NCBI GenBank assembly: GCA_003153855.1
Contig: PMBM01000044.1
Span: forward strand, 19,520-34,944
Source of the DNA: Propionibacteriaceae bacterium
GTDB lineage: Bacteria > Actinomycetota > Actinomycetes > Propionibacteriales > Propionibacteriaceae
DNA: 15,425 bases
Direction: 5' to 3'
Of this stretch, positions 6,340-13,645 are shown piece by piece. How positions within the stretch are numbered: the stretch's first letter is position 1; each line of letters begins with the position of its first letter. The notes beneath the pieces were generated by a model. It ran no database searches. It was not told where the DNA came from and worked only from the letters and a program-made list of their open reading frames with translations. The translations under genes were made by a program, and so were the position numbers.

Positions 6340-6644
6340 CCGCTCCCGCTCCCGGGAATCGCCCTGACAACCCACCTTTCACGGAACTCAGCCTGGCCCG
6401 CCCGTCAGCAGTGTGGAGGCGGCGGCGCCACGACGTGCCGTCGACACCAACCACAACCCGCGACACCTGGACCCGTGAGCTCACGCCGCTTCCGGCCTCA
6501 TCCCCCATACCGACCCGTAGGTGCCCGTGCGGGTAATCCCCCATGGCCCCAGCGACGCCTGCTCCTTAGGGTCACCAGCAGACGTCGGTCGCCGCCACCA
6601 CCCATGGGCGCCCGGCGACGACCGCTCAACGACGAGAGGAAGCC
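6340..6644. promoter_or_regulatory. Upstream region of the aldolase-dhaLK operon
   Basis: About 300 bp with no credible gene. It must hold the operon promoter, but I see no clear -35/-10 pair. Two symmetrical sites stand out. One is a perfect 12-bp palindrome CGTGAGCTCACG at 6474-6485. The other is an ACCCG/CGGGT inverted repeat at 6513-6517 and 6530-6534. Either could be an operator. A strong ribosome binding site GAGAGGAAG sits just before the aldolase ATG. Confidence 0.4.
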
Positions 6645-7502
6645 ATGGCTGTCACGCCCTTGCGAGACATCCTCAAGCCCGCCTTCGAGGCGAGGTACGG
6701 GGTGCCGGCGATCAACATCGTCAACGACCTCAGCATGGAGAGCGTCCTCGCGGGCGCTGTCGAGGCGAGGTCGCCGATCATCCTGCAGACCTCGGTGAAG
6801 ACCGTGAGGTCGATCACCGCGCCCGTCCTGTACGCGATGTGGAAGGCGATGACGGCCGGCATCGACGTGCCCGTCGCCCTCCACCTCGACCACTGCCCCG
6901 ACCGCGACGTCATCTCGACCTGCCTCGCGGAGGGCTGGAACTCCGTCCTGTTCGACGCGTCCACCCTCCCGGTCGCGGAGAACCAGCGCCAGACCATCGA
7001 GGTCGTCGCCGAGGCCCGCCGGTACGGAGCCGATGTGGAAGGCGAGATCGAGTCCATCACCGGCCAGGAGGACGGCATCGGCAGCGACGCCGAGTCGCAC
7101 CGGCAGACGCTCGAGATCAGCCTCGCCTACCTCGAGGCGACCGGCGTCGACTGCTTCGCCCCCGCGATCGGGAACGCCCACGGCACGTACAAGCGCGCTC
7201 CCGTGCTCGACTTCCAGCGCGTCAGCGACCTGGTCGCGGCCCATCCCGTACCGATCGCCCTCCACGGCGGCAGCGGCCTGACCGATGCCCAGTTCCAGGA
7301 CTGCATCGCCCGCGGCTGCGCGAAGGTCAACATCTCGACGGCGCTCAAAGAGACGTTCATGAAGTCGAGCCTGGACTACCTCAAGACAGCCGAGGCGGCA
7401 AACAAGTGGGACCCGCCGAGCCTGTTCGCCCCCGTGTCGAAGGCCCTGCGCGAGATGACCATCGCGTACATCACCATCTTCGGCAGTGCGGGGAAGGCCT
7501 GA
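6645..7502 (+). CDS. Class II (zinc-dependent) sugar-bisphosphate/ketose-phosphate aldolase
   Basis: 285-aa cytosolic aldolase of the fructose/tagatose-bisphosphate class II family (GatY/KbaY/Fba fold). These enzymes cleave a ketose phosphate to dihydroxyacetone phosphate (DHAP) and an aldehyde. Zinc and phosphate motifs are present: VALHLDHC near residues 78-85, EGEIES near 129-134, AIGNAHGTYK near 174-183, ALHGGSGL near 205-212 and KVNIST near 228-233. It ends FGSAGKA, as many family members do. Some positions differ from common GatY/Fba sequences: Cys after HLDH instead of Gly, and GNAHG rather than GTSHG or GTAHG. A non-standard substrate is therefore possible. The start has GAGAGGAAG upstream. 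It heads the operon and ends 3 bp before the next gene. Partnership with DhaK/DhaL suggests ketose-1-phosphate cleavage. Confidence 0.9.
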   Translation: MAVTPLRDILKPAFEARYGVPAINIVNDLSMESVLAGAVEARSPIILQTSVKTVRSITAPVLYAMWKAMTAGIDVPVALHLDHCPDRDVISTCLAEGWNSVLFDASTLPVAENQRQTIEVVAEARRYGADVEGEIESITGQEDGIGSDAESHRQTLEISLAYLEATGVDCFAPAIGNAHGTYKRAPVLDFQRVSDLVAAHPVPIALHGGSGLTDAQFQDCIARGCAKVNISTALKETFMKSSLDYLKTAEAANKWDPPSLFAPVSKALREMTIAYITIFGSAGKA

Positions 7503-7505
7503 GCG

Positions 7506-8279
7506 ATGCCCGCCTTGATCTTCGACTGCGACGGTGTCCTTGCCGACACCGAGCGAGACGGACACCTGCCGGCGTTCAACCTCGCGTTCGCCGAGTTCGG
7601 GCTTCCGATCGCGTGGGACGACGCGACGTACGCGAAGAAGCTGCGCATCGGCGGAGGCAAGGAGCGGATCGCCAGCGCGTTCACGCCCGAGGTCATCGCC
7701 AACGCCGGCCTCAGCGACTACGCGGATGACCAGGCAGCGCTCATCAAGCGACTGCACGCCCGGAAGACAGAGCTGTTCACCGAGCGTGTCCAGGCGGGCC
7801 TGCTGCCCGGCCGGCCGGGCATCCAGCGCCTCATCGCCGCGGCGCTGGATGCCGGTTGGACGGTCGCGGTCGCGTCCACGTCCGCCGAGCCGTCCGTACG
7901 GGCGGTGCTGCGTCACGCGGTCGGCGACAACTCGTACAGCCAGGTCCACGTCTTCGCGGGCGACATCGTGGCCCAGAAGAAGCCGGCCCCCGACATCTAC
8001 CTCAAGGTGCTGGCCGACCTCGGCCTCGACCCGGCTGACTGTGTCGTGGTCGAGGACAGCGGGATCGGCGTCGACGCCGCCGCCACCGCCGGACTGACCG
8101 TGCTGGTCACGGTGAGCAGCTACACCGCCGAGGACGACTTCTCCCGCGCCGCGATCGTCCTGCCGAGCCTCGGCGACCCGGGACGCCCGTTCGCGGGAGG
8201 TCCGCTACGCAAGCCGCCAACGTTCGCCCAGCAGGGCTACGTCTCCCTGTCCGACATCGCACAACTCATCCACCACTAG
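7506..8279 (+). CDS. HAD-family phosphatase, CbbY/beta-phosphoglucomutase-like
   Basis: 257-aa soluble HAD subfamily IA hydrolase. Motif I is FDCDGVLADTERDGH, with nucleophile Asp7 and acid-base Asp9. Motif II is VASTS (near 122-126), motif III the Lys in AQKKPAPDIY (near 157-166), and motif IV VVVEDSGIGVDAA (near 180-192). The segment TERDGH with the following AFNLAFAEFGL and GGKERI matches the CbbY type, whose known member dephosphorylates xylulose-1,5-bisphosphate, a misfire product. The start is 3 bp after the aldolase stop, with GGGGAAGG upstream, so the genes are co-translated. Its TAG stop overlaps the dhaL ribosome binding site. Inferred role: clearing a sugar phosphate by-product of the kinase or aldolase, or dephosphorylating the aldol product. 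A mutase role is less likely. Confidence 0.9.
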   Translation: MPALIFDCDGVLADTERDGHLPAFNLAFAEFGLPIAWDDATYAKKLRIGGGKERIASAFTPEVIANAGLSDYADDQAALIKRLHARKTELFTERVQAGLLPGRPGIQRLIAAALDAGWTVAVASTSAEPSVRAVLRHAVGDNSYSQVHVFAGDIVAQKKPAPDIYLKVLADLGLDPADCVVVEDSGIGVDAAATAGLTVLVTVSSYTAEDDFSRAAIVLPSLGDPGRPFAGGPLRKPPTFAQQGYVSLSDIAQLIHH

Positions 8280-8288
8280 GAGAAACAC

Positions 8289-8924
8289 ATGACGGGAACC
8301 CTCAAGGACGTCGAGTTCGTCATGTCGACGGTCACCCAGTGCATCCTCGACAACGAGAAGTACTTCGGCGACCTGGACGCCGTCGTCGGAGACGGCGACT
8401 TCGGCTACTCCCTGGCGCGCGGCTTCGAGATCGTGCTCGAGGACTGGGACAACATCGACAGGTCCGACCCCGGCACGTTCCTCATCAAGATCGCCGGCGC
8501 CGTGTCCGCCCGGATCGGCGGCACGTCGGGACCCATCTGGGGTACGGCGATGCTGCGAGCCGGCACGCAGCTCCGCGGCAAGGACGAGTTCGACCACGAG
8601 GACGTGGTGCGGGCGCTGCGGGCATCCGTCGAGGGCATCAAGGCCCGTGGCAAGGCGGAGCTCGGGGAGAAGACGCTGATGGACTCCCTCGTACCGGCGA
8701 TCGACACGCTCGAAGCCGAGTCCGCAGCGGAGAAGCCCCCGGCCGAGGTCGTACGCGCCATGGCGACCACCGCCCGTGAAGCCGCTGAGAACACGAAGAC
8801 CATGCAGGCCCGGCGCGGCAGGGCCTCGTACACCGGAGAGCGGAGCATCGGGTCGGTCGACGCCGGCGCGATGGCCATCGCCGTCCTCCTCGAGAAGCTG
8901 GCCGACGTCTGGCCCACTGACTGA
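8289..8924 (+). CDS. dhaL: DhaL-like dihydroxyacetone/ketose kinase nucleotide-binding subunit
   Basis: 211-aa DAK2-domain protein, the usual DhaL length. DhaL carries the nucleotide and passes phosphate to the substrate held by DhaK. The metal-binding Asp residues are in LDAVVGDGDFG (Asp30, Asp35, Asp37), matching the canonical LDAxxGDGDHG, but the usual His38 is Phe. Other family signatures are GGTSGPIWGTAML (near 78-90), GEKTLMDSLVPA (near 127-138) and GRASYTGERSIGSVDAGA (near 176-193, where the common form has DPGA). AGGAG precedes the start, nine bases after the phosphatase stop. No dhaM (the PTS donor subunit) is in the operon, so ATP rather than phosphoenolpyruvate is the likely donor. 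The substrate is uncertain; see dhaK. Confidence 0.9.
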   Translation: MTGTLKDVEFVMSTVTQCILDNEKYFGDLDAVVGDGDFGYSLARGFEIVLEDWDNIDRSDPGTFLIKIAGAVSARIGGTSGPIWGTAMLRAGTQLRGKDEFDHEDVVRALRASVEGIKARGKAELGEKTLMDSLVPAIDTLEAESAAEKPPAEVVRAMATTAREAAENTKTMQARRGRASYTGERSIGSVDAGAMAIAVLLEKLADVWPTD

Positions 8925-8959
8925 CCCGCGGTCCCTACACACCAACAAGGAGCACGTCC

Positions 8960-9955
8960 ATGAAGAAGTTCGTCAACGATCCCAAGCAGTTCGTCCCGGA
9001 GATGCTCAAGGGCATCGCGGCGGCCAACCCGGACACCATCAAGTACGTGCCGGCGTACAACCTGATCATGCGGGCCGATGCGCCCAACAACAACAAGGTC
9101 AGCATCGTCCAGGGATCCGGCTCAGGCCACGAGCCCGCCCACGTCATGGTGGTCGGCCCCGGCATGCTCGACGCCGCCTGCCCGGGCGACGTGTTCGCCG
9201 CACCTCCGTCCGACTACGTGTACCAGACGGCCAAGCTCGTCGCGTCCGACAAGGGCGTCCTGCTGCTCGTGAACAACTACACGGGCGATCGCATGGCGTT
9301 CGAGATGGCGCAGGAGCTCGCCGAAGCCGACGGCCTCAAGGTGACCACGCTGTTCATCGACGACGACGTCGCGGTGAAGGACTCCACCTGGACGGTCGGC
9401 CGTCGCGGCGTGGCAGGCAACTTCTTCGTCATGAAGGCCTGCGGGGCCAAGGCCGAGGAGGGTGCGGAGCTCGAGGAGGTCGTACGCGTCGGCGAGAAGG
9501 TCAACTCGGTCGCCCGCACGATGGGCATCGCGCTCACCGCGTGCACGCCGCCGGCCAAGGGTTCCCCGCTGTTCGAGCTCGGTGACGACGAGATGGAGGT
9601 CGGCGTCGGCATCCACGGCGAGCCGGGTCGACGTCGCGCCAAGATCGTGTCCGCGAACGAGATCGTCGACATCCTGCTCGACGCCGTCGTGCCGGACCTG
9701 CCCTTCGAGTCTGGCGACAAGGTCGCCCTGATGATCAACGGCCTGGGCGGTACGCCGATCAGCGAGCTGTACCTGCTGTACGGCATCGCCGCCGAGAAGC
9801 TCGCCGCGATGGGCATCACCGCGACCCGCAGCTACGTCGGCGAGTACTGCACGTCGCTCGAGATGGCCGGCGCCTCCCTGACACTCGTCAAGCTCGACGA
9901 CGAGATCGACGCCCTGCTCGCCGCACCGGCCAGCGTGGTCAACCGGATCTTCTGA
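8960..9955 (+). CDS. dhaK: DhaK-like dihydroxyacetone/ketose kinase substrate-binding subunit
   Basis: 331-aa DAK1-domain protein. In the family the substrate carbonyl is bound covalently to a His. That His is present as His219 in GVGIHGEPG, with His57 (GSGSGHEPAH) and Asp110 (NNYTGD) also kept. Changed positions are notable: the GGGSGHE loop reads GSGSGHE, the Lys before NYTGD (Lys104 in the Escherichia coli protein, recalled as a substrate contact) is Asn105, and the FxSP Ser is Ala81 (VFAAPPSDY). The rest fits the family: GRRGVAGN near 147-154, TMGIALTACTPP near 187-198, MINGLGG near 256. AAGGAG precedes the start, and dhaL ends 35 bp upstream. It is the last gene before a strong terminator. 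Dihydroxyacetone, erythrulose or a branched/pentulose ketose are possible substrates. Confidence 0.92.
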   Translation: MKKFVNDPKQFVPEMLKGIAAANPDTIKYVPAYNLIMRADAPNNNKVSIVQGSGSGHEPAHVMVVGPGMLDAACPGDVFAAPPSDYVYQTAKLVASDKGVLLLVNNYTGDRMAFEMAQELAEADGLKVTTLFIDDDVAVKDSTWTVGRRGVAGNFFVMKACGAKAEEGAELEEVVRVGEKVNSVARTMGIALTACTPPAKGSPLFELGDDEMEVGVGIHGEPGRRRAKIVSANEIVDILLDAVVPDLPFESGDKVALMINGLGGTPISELYLLYGIAAEKLAAMGITATRSYVGEYCTSLEMAGASLTLVKLDDEIDALLAAPASVVNRIF

Positions 9956-9971
9956 CGCACGAGCGCACGAG

Positions 9972-10005
9972 CGCCCGGCACCGGACTACCTCCCGGTGCC
10001 GGGCG
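9972..10005 (+). terminator. Strong hairpin terminator of the aldolase-dhaLK operon
   Basis: A perfect 13-bp inverted repeat, CGCCCGGCACCGG (9972-9984) and CCGGTGCCGGGCG (9993-10005), closes an 8-nt loop. It begins 17 bp after the dhaK stop. There is only a weak T-rich tail (TTCGT), common for terminators in high-GC actinobacteria. Confidence 0.85.
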
Positions 10006-10105
10006 TTCGTCGCGTACGGGTCCAGGCTGCCTCGCTGGGCAGTGAGCCCGGGCCGCCAAGGGTGTCCCGCAGCCGCGGGGTATGGCGTCCGTCCGGCCAG
10101 GACCA

Positions 10106-10111
10106 TACGAT
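10106..10111 (+). promoter_or_regulatory. Candidate -10 element for the PAS hybrid kinase gene
   Basis: TACGAT sits about 77 bases before the ATG chosen at 10188, after the dhaK terminator and before any likely start. No -35 is evident. Evidence is the hexamer and placement only. Confidence 0.3.
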
Positions 10112-10187
10112 CAGGCCACGGTCACATGAGGATGTCGACCCTACGCGAATTCCCTGGTTCGCCGCCGTTCAGCTCGATGAGTACCGG

Positions 10188-12491
10188 ATGGAGGCACAGC
10201 ATGAGGTTCACGTCGCGGCGCTCGATCTGCGTCCTGGCCCAGGACGTACGCCCGACCTCGTGCGCACCATGAACGCCCCGGCACGCTCCAGCGGGGCCCT
10301 CCTCCGGATGGCTGGGCGCATCGCACGGTTCGGCGGATGGACCATCGAACTGCCTGAGCGCAAGCTGAGCTGGTCGGACGAGGTCTACGAGATGCTCGGG
10401 TACGTGATCGGTGAAGCCCCCGGCTCGCTGCAGGCAAGGCTGGACCTGTACGCGGCGGGCGACCGCGACCGCGTCGTCGAGGCGCTTGATCGCTGCATCA
10501 AGGACGGCACGCCCTTCGATGAGCGCGGGACGATCCTGGACGCACACGGTCGTCGGCTTCGCACACGCACGATCGGCGAGGCGGTGTGGGCCGACGGCGA
10601 GATCGTCGCGGTGCAGGGCGCGATGCTCGACGAGACCGACTCGTACACGCAGGCCACCGAACGGCAGGTCATGAGTCGGCTCGCGGCGACGATGGACGAG
10701 ATGAACGAAGCGATCATCATCTTCGACCCCGACTGGCGCATCACGTACGTGAACACCGTGGCGGAGCGCACGTTGCGGCGCGCCTCGACGCCGCTGCTCG
10801 GAGCATCGGGCTGGACGATCATCCGCGACGACGGCACCTCGGTACCGGCCGCGATGCGGGCCGCCAGCGAGACTCGTTCCCCCTCGATCGTCCGGGACTT
10901 CCTGCCGGCGTTCGGCCACTGGTACGAGGTGAGGTCGTACCCCGTCGAAGAGGGCCTGGCGGTCTTCTTCCGCGACGTGGATCTGGAGGAGCACGCCCGG
11001 AGAGCCCTCAGGGAGGCGGAGCGTCACCTGCGTGAGCAGGCAGGACTACTGGACGCCGCCCGGGATGCGATCGTCGTGCGCGGCCTCGACCACGTGATCA
11101 GGTTCTGGAACCGGGCCGCGACGGAGATGTGGGGGTGGACCGCCAAGGAGGCGGTCGGACAGTCGATCCGAGAGCTGCTCTATCTCGACCCGGCGGCGTT
11201 CGACCTGGCCACCGACACCGCGATCCGTACGGGACAGTGGTCCGGCGAGGTCGAGCAGGGCACGCGCGACGGCCGCACCATCATCGCGAACTGTCGCTGG
11301 ACCCTGATCCTCGACGCCGACGGGAGCCCTGACGCGATCTTCTCGGTCAACTCGGATGTCACCGAAGCACGCAAGCACGAGGCGGACCAGCGCAGGAACG
11401 AGCGGCTCGAGAGCCTGGGGTCCCTCGCCAGCGGAGTCGCCCACGACCTCAACAACGTGCTGACGCCGATCCTCATGGCCGTCGAGTTCATCCAGATGCC
11501 GGATGCCGACCCGGCGGAGCAGGATCACCTGCTCGACTCGATCACCGCCAGTGTGCGTCGGGGCGCCGACATGGTGACCCAGGTACTCGCGTTCGCCAGT
11601 GGGGTGGTGAGCGCGCACGGGGTCGTGGACATCGGTCAGGTGCTCCACGAGGCCACCGACTACGCCCACAGAGTCGTCCCGGCCCTGTCTCGCTTCACGG
11701 CGCACCTTCCGCCCGGGCTCGGTTTCGTGCTCGGCGACGAGACGCAGCTGCTGGAGGTCCTGCACAACCTGCTGAGCAACGCTCGGGACGCGGTGGCAAG
11801 CGGCGGTGACATCGAGCTGCGCGCGGGCATCGTGGGGATCGCCGGTGAGTCCCCACGACTTGACGTGTCCGTCCGCGACTCGGGCAACGGCATCGATCCC
11901 GAGGACCTCGCCTGGATCTTCCAGCCGTTCATGACGACCAAGCCGGTGGGGAAAGGCACGGGCCTCGGTCTCTCGACCTCACGTGCGATCGCCATCGCGC
12001 ACGGCGGCTCGCTCGACGTGACCTCGACCCCAGGGGTGGGCACGACGTTCACGCTGTCGCTGCCGTGGCTGGGCGATTTCGCGCCAGAGGCACAGGAGGA
12101 GGCGCTGTCATCCTCGACTCGGCTTGAGGCTCGGGGGGAGCTGGTGCTCATCGTGGACGACGAAGGCGCTGTCCGGGAGCTGGCGCGGCACGCGCTCGAG
12201 ACGTTCGGGTACGCGACGGCGCTGGCCGAGAACGGGCGGGACGCGCTCGACGTCGTGGAGCGGCTTGGCTCGACCCTCGACCTGGTGCTGACCGACAACA
12301 CCATGCCGTTCCTCAGCGGGCGTGAGCTCGCGGATCGGCTCGCCGCATCCCGCCCCGACCTTCCGGTGATCATCATGAGCGGTTCTCCCTCAGGAGCACT
12401 GGAAACGGGTGCTCACGTGCTGCGCAAGCCTTTCACGGCCGAGCGACTGCTGGGCCTCGTCCGGGCACGCCTCGACAGGAGAGGGTCCTGA
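10188..12491 (+). CDS. PAS-domain hybrid histidine kinase with C-terminal receiver
   Basis: 767-aa soluble sensor with no membrane segments. PAS-like sensor domains lie at about residues 40-150 (FGGWTIEL, VYEMLGY), 165-268 (NEAIIIFDPDWRITYVN) and 285-395 (ARDAIVVRGLDHVIRFWNRA, then MWGWTAKEAVG). A HisKA domain follows with SLASGVAHDLNNVLTPI (His419). The HATPase has HNLLSNARDAV (526-536), RDSGNGID and GKGTGLGLST. A receiver spans about 650-765 with an intact acidic pair (Asp657-Asp658), phosphoacceptor Asp703 (LTDNTMP) and Lys747 (RKPF). It has no DNA-binding output, so phosphate probably passes onward or the receiver modulates the kinase. The frame stays open upstream into the dhaK terminator. 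ATG 10188 has a weak GATGAG upstream; ATG 10269 (MNAPARSS) is a real alternative. Regulation of the adjacent operon is possible but unproven. Confidence 0.9.
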   Translation: MEAQHEVHVAALDLRPGPGRTPDLVRTMNAPARSSGALLRMAGRIARFGGWTIELPERKLSWSDEVYEMLGYVIGEAPGSLQARLDLYAAGDRDRVVEALDRCIKDGTPFDERGTILDAHGRRLRTRTIGEAVWADGEIVAVQGAMLDETDSYTQATERQVMSRLAATMDEMNEAIIIFDPDWRITYVNTVAERTLRRASTPLLGASGWTIIRDDGTSVPAAMRAASETRSPSIVRDFLPAFGHWYEVRSYPVEEGLAVFFRDVDLEEHARRALREAERHLREQAGLLDAARDAIVVRGLDHVIRFWNRAATEMWGWTAKEAVGQSIRELLYLDPAAFDLATDTAIRTGQWSGEVEQGTRDGRTIIANCRWTLILDADGSPDAIFSVNSDVTEARKHEADQRRNERLESLGSLASGVAHDLNNVLTPILMAVEFIQMPDADPAEQDHLLDSITASVRRGADMVTQVLAFASGVVSAHGVVDIGQVLHEATDYAHRVVPALSRFTAHLPPGLGFVLGDETQLLEVLHNLLSNARDAVASGGDIELRAGIVGIAGESPRLDVSVRDSGNGIDPEDLAWIFQPFMTTKPVGKGTGLGLSTSRAIAIAHGGSLDVTSTPGVGTTFTLSLPWLGDFAPEAQEEALSSSTRLEARGELVLIVDDEGAVRELARHALETFGYATALAENGRDALDVVERLGSTLDLVLTDNTMPFLSGRELADRLAASRPDLPVIIMSGSPSGALETGAHVLRKPFTAERLLGLVRARLDRRGS

Positions 12492-12621
12492 ACGCTCCCG
12501 TTACCGATGAATCCACGAGACGCATTCGTCACACACACGGTGGAGGGCCTGCCATGCTGCATTTCGTTGGCACGCTCCGGGTAGAAACGGACCTTCAGCG
12601 TGGACACCATGGGCACCTGCG

Positions 12622-12770
12622 TCAGCGAATCACGGTCCCGTCCTCCACGTGGCCGCCCTCAGCGCCCAGGGGTGACGTCGGCCACGACCTCCACATCGGC
12701 GCCAAACGTCCGGTCACCCTCGTCAGTGAGCGATGCCGCTCGCTGAACCCCAGCGGGGACGGACCGCGGC
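12622..12770 (-). pseudogene. Frameshifted duplicate of the 3' end of the UDP-glucose pyrophosphorylase gene
   Basis: This stretch is clearly similar to the last 140 bp or so of the pyrophosphorylase gene ending at 13646, on the same strand and ending at an equivalent stop. The shared block ACGTTTGGCGCCGATGT is exact, and GAGGGCGGCCACGTG is exact. Translated, RTFGADVEVVADVT matches WTFGADVSVVGDVT, and after one frameshift EGGHVEDGTVIR matches EGGHVPDAAKLR. Removing one base from the run of four C (plus-strand G at 12669-12672) restores a continuous frame to the stop. Upstream similarity fades after about 12770 and also shifts frame (PSPL and SLT...VTG are still recognisable). It encodes only the C-terminal beta-helix part, so it is a remnant, not an enzyme. 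The full gene lies 0.9 kb to the right. Confidence 0.75.
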
Positions 12771-13130
12771 GGCCCCGAATGACGACAGCTCCTGGGGTCG
12801 GATCGAAGGTCTCAGAACAGCCACAGAACTGACGGACGACAGCGGCGCCGTGCCACCGCTCGTAGGTTTCCTTCATGCCGATATTCGGCCGTACCGTGGT
12901 GAACCCCGACGTGATCCCCAGCGCATCCTTCCTGGCGACCATCACCACCACCCGCTCGGTCTCGGCTCGACGCTCTGGGCGGGCTGGAGAGTGATCGCCT
13001 CCTCCACGGGGATCACGCCCGGATCTTCTGACCCTGCAACGCAGGGGGGCATCGGCACGAGTCGTCTGCAGTCGACTGGTCGGGCACCCATTGATCCCCG
13101 GTTACACACCACTCATAGCAAGGAGCAAGC
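12771..13130. other. Gene-free interval before the GlcG-family gene
   Basis: About 360 bp with no supported gene. It includes two small inverted repeats: GTGATC/GATCAC around 12991-13017 and CCCTGC-AAC-GCAGGG around 13032-13047. The latter could be a weak hairpin. Short frames on both strands here have mixed codon use and no recognised domain, so I take this as decayed DNA plus the promoter of the next gene. Confidence 0.4.
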
Positions 13131-13550
13131 ATGACCGGAGAGAAGATCAAAGACAGCCTGACATTGGACGATGCCCGTCGGGTGATCGATGCCGCGATGG
13201 CCAGAGCCACGGAGATCGGCCAGCCGATGGACATCGCGGTCGTCGACGCTGGCGGCAATCTCAAGGCGCACGTACGTATGGACACCGCCCTCATCGGCAG
13301 CATCCACATCTCGATCAACAAGGCGTACACGGCGATCGCCTTCCAGTGCCCGACCAAGGACCTCACGGACATCACCCGCCCCGACGGCGACCTGTACGGG
13401 TTGAGCGACTCTCATGGCGGACGGATCGTGGTGTTCCCCGGTGGCATCCCGCTCGTACGTGACGGCTACATCGTCGGAGCCATCGGCGTTTCCACCGGCT
13501 CGATCGAGCAGGACCAGACCGTGGCCGAAGCCGGAGCGGCTGCCTTCTAG
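13131..13550 (+). CDS. GlcG/HbpS family (DUF336) protein
   Basis: 139-aa cytosolic protein of the GlcG/HbpS/PduO-C type. The fold has a helix plus beta-sheet core, and members bind haem or cofactors or are found with propanediol, glycolate and glycerol genes. Seen here are the N-terminal LTLDDARRVIDAAMARATEI helix, the conserved VVDAGGNLKAHVRMD strand-turn (near 38-52), a KAYTAIAFQCPTKDL segment (near 64-78), GGRIVVFPGGIPLVRDG (near 95-111) and GAIGVSTGSIEQDQTVAEAG at the C-terminus. All are standard for the family, and so is the length. AAGGAG precedes the start. There is no signal peptide, so a secreted HbpS-like role is unlikely. It lies 3.2 kb from the dhaLK operon; members of this family occur in dihydroxyacetone and glycerol loci, so a link is possible but inferred. 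Confidence 0.9.
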   Translation: MTGEKIKDSLTLDDARRVIDAAMARATEIGQPMDIAVVDAGGNLKAHVRMDTALIGSIHISINKAYTAIAFQCPTKDLTDITRPDGDLYGLSDSHGGRIVVFPGGIPLVRDGYIVGAIGVSTGSIEQDQTVAEAGAAAF

Positions 13551-13570
13551 TCGTCAGGCTCCAACCCTTT

Positions 13571-13611
13571 GGAGCGCTCGGTGCCGGGCTGTCTCTGGTA
13601 CCGAGCGCTTC
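13571..13611. terminator. Bidirectional hairpin terminator between convergent genes
   Basis: GGAGCGCTCGGTGCC (13571-13585) pairs with GGTACCGAGCGCTTC (13597-13611) over 15 positions with two G-T pairs, closing an 11-nt loop. It lies between the stop of the GlcG-family gene (plus) and the stop of the pyrophosphorylase gene (minus), where a shared terminator is expected. Confidence 0.75.
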
Positions 13612-13645
13612 GCTGCATCTTGCGAGAACGAGGGCGGAGCCGGCC

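Noticed and set aside
6498..7949. Long minus-strand open frame opposite the aldolase and phosphatase genes
   Set aside because: Antisense shadow of two well-supported genes with clear catalytic motifs. Its translation has no recognisable family.
9996..10187. Upstream extension of the hybrid kinase by 64 codons
   Set aside because: It would begin inside the dhaK terminator hairpin and before the candidate promoter. Its codon use is poor, and it adds no domain.
12413..12616. Minus-strand 67-codon frame starting MPMVSTLKVRFYPERANEMQ
   Set aside because: Its 3' two-thirds run antisense through the end of the hybrid kinase gene, it has no ribosome binding site and shows no recognised domain. The first 40 residues look somewhat protein-like, but the case is weak.
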